This document shows, one piece after another, positions 59,375-60,000 of a DNA stretch of 60,000 nt. The stretch is from the NCBI RefSeq assembly GCF_008831285.2, contig NC_045147.1:23896981-23956980 (forward strand), in the 5' to 3' direction. The stretch comes from Nymphaea colorata (lineage: Eukaryota > Streptophyta > Magnoliopsida > Nymphaeales > Nymphaeaceae). A model generated the notes under the pieces. It saw only the letters and a list, made by a program, of their open reading frames with translations. It did no database searches and was not told the DNA's origin. The translations under genes were made by a program, and so were the position numbers. Within the stretch, counting starts at the first letter, position 1. Every line of letters begins with the position of its first letter.

Positions 59375-60000
59375 GATCCATCTTTGTTCTGATGCATCGC
59401 AAATCTGTAGATACCTTTTCCCATTTCCTTCCAATAAAATAATTCACGGTCGTCATTCTCAACCGCAATATCAGCTCCTTTTATTTTTCTTTCTTTCTTT
59501 ATTTCACAAGTCAAGGCAAATCCCTTACAATGGCTGCAAATTGGCCTTGGCTCAATTAATTGATAATGCTCAAGGTGCCTATGAAATATGAGAATTCTGT
59601 AATATGATAATGTGGTTCGAATGACTCAGTTGTTGTCATGCCAACAATATTTGATTAAAAAGGCAACTACCATTTATCAAGTTGAGCAGCCCAATTTCAA
59701 AATATTATCAAGAATGAGTTGTTAAATCTATTCAATGAATCAGTTAACAGAGGTTCTCATGAGCTTTTATATTGCATGGTTCTCATGTTCGACTAGGCTA
59801 TGCTCAGGAATGGAATTACACGTGACAAAGGCCAAAGGGTGGCGATGAAACCACCATGGCTGAAAAATTTTCAATGAAATATACGGGGCGCTTGGCGGGC
59901 ATAAACCCCATCCTGGGCTTCTTTTCAGGATCCAGACATTTCAAAACGATAAAAGCTTCTCCTAGCTGCAAGCTTCTTTCTGTGGAATGATTATAGTCAC
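59375..60000. other. PP2C 3' UTR and flank
   Basis: A polyadenylation-type AATAAA occurs at 59433-59438, about 60 bp past the stop. Nothing further is recognised to the window end. Confidence 0.6.

Overview
This is nuclear DNA of a flowering plant. The genes are intron-rich with plant-type GT-AG junctions, the proteins are plant-type (PX-PH phospholipase D zeta, clade-E-like PP2C, plant TEN1), and the repeats are plant Ty1/copia elements, a TRIM, MITEs and long AT/TG microsatellites. I cannot name the species. All four genes I can support lie on the + strand.

Layout. (1) 690-1901: the last three exons of a conserved plant gene whose start lies outside the window, probably a TPR-like protein. 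(2) 5310-42012: a complete phospholipase D zeta gene, 20 exons, 3,333 nt of coding sequence (1,110 aa) spread over 36.7 kb. Its first intron appears to use a GC donor. Intron 1 holds a 457-bp minus-strand TRIM. Intron 4 holds an intact young Ty1/copia element (9586-14932, identical LTRs, TSD TATTA) and a GC-rich hAT-like MITE (15409-15743). Intron 12 holds a nested pair: an outer copia element (24194-34962, TSD AGGTA, related to the intron 4 element) split by an intact copia element of another family (26248-31686, TSD GTGAC). Intron 18 holds a probable hAT transposase relic. (3) 46332-47578: TEN1, three exons, 125 aa, a CST telomere-capping subunit. (4) 53700-59374: a PP2C phosphatase of the EGR/clade E type, five exons, 381 aa. 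The remainder is intergenic with low-complexity tracts.

How the genes relate. PLD zeta makes phosphatidic acid at membranes, the PP2C is a growth/stress signalling phosphatase, and TEN1 protects telomere ends; nothing shows one pathway. As I recall, Arabidopsis has a TPR-like gene, a PLD zeta gene and an EGR-type PP2C close together at two places on chromosome 3, so the order here looks like old conserved microsynteny with TEN1 as an extra neighbour.

The most noteworthy points are the GC-AG intron, the sense-oriented very young retrotransposons inside a conserved gene, a 37-nt LTR hairpin shared by two copia families, all-C/T divergence in the nested pair, and the tiny TRIM. I found no CRISPR array, no functional RNA gene and no clearly new multi-gene system.
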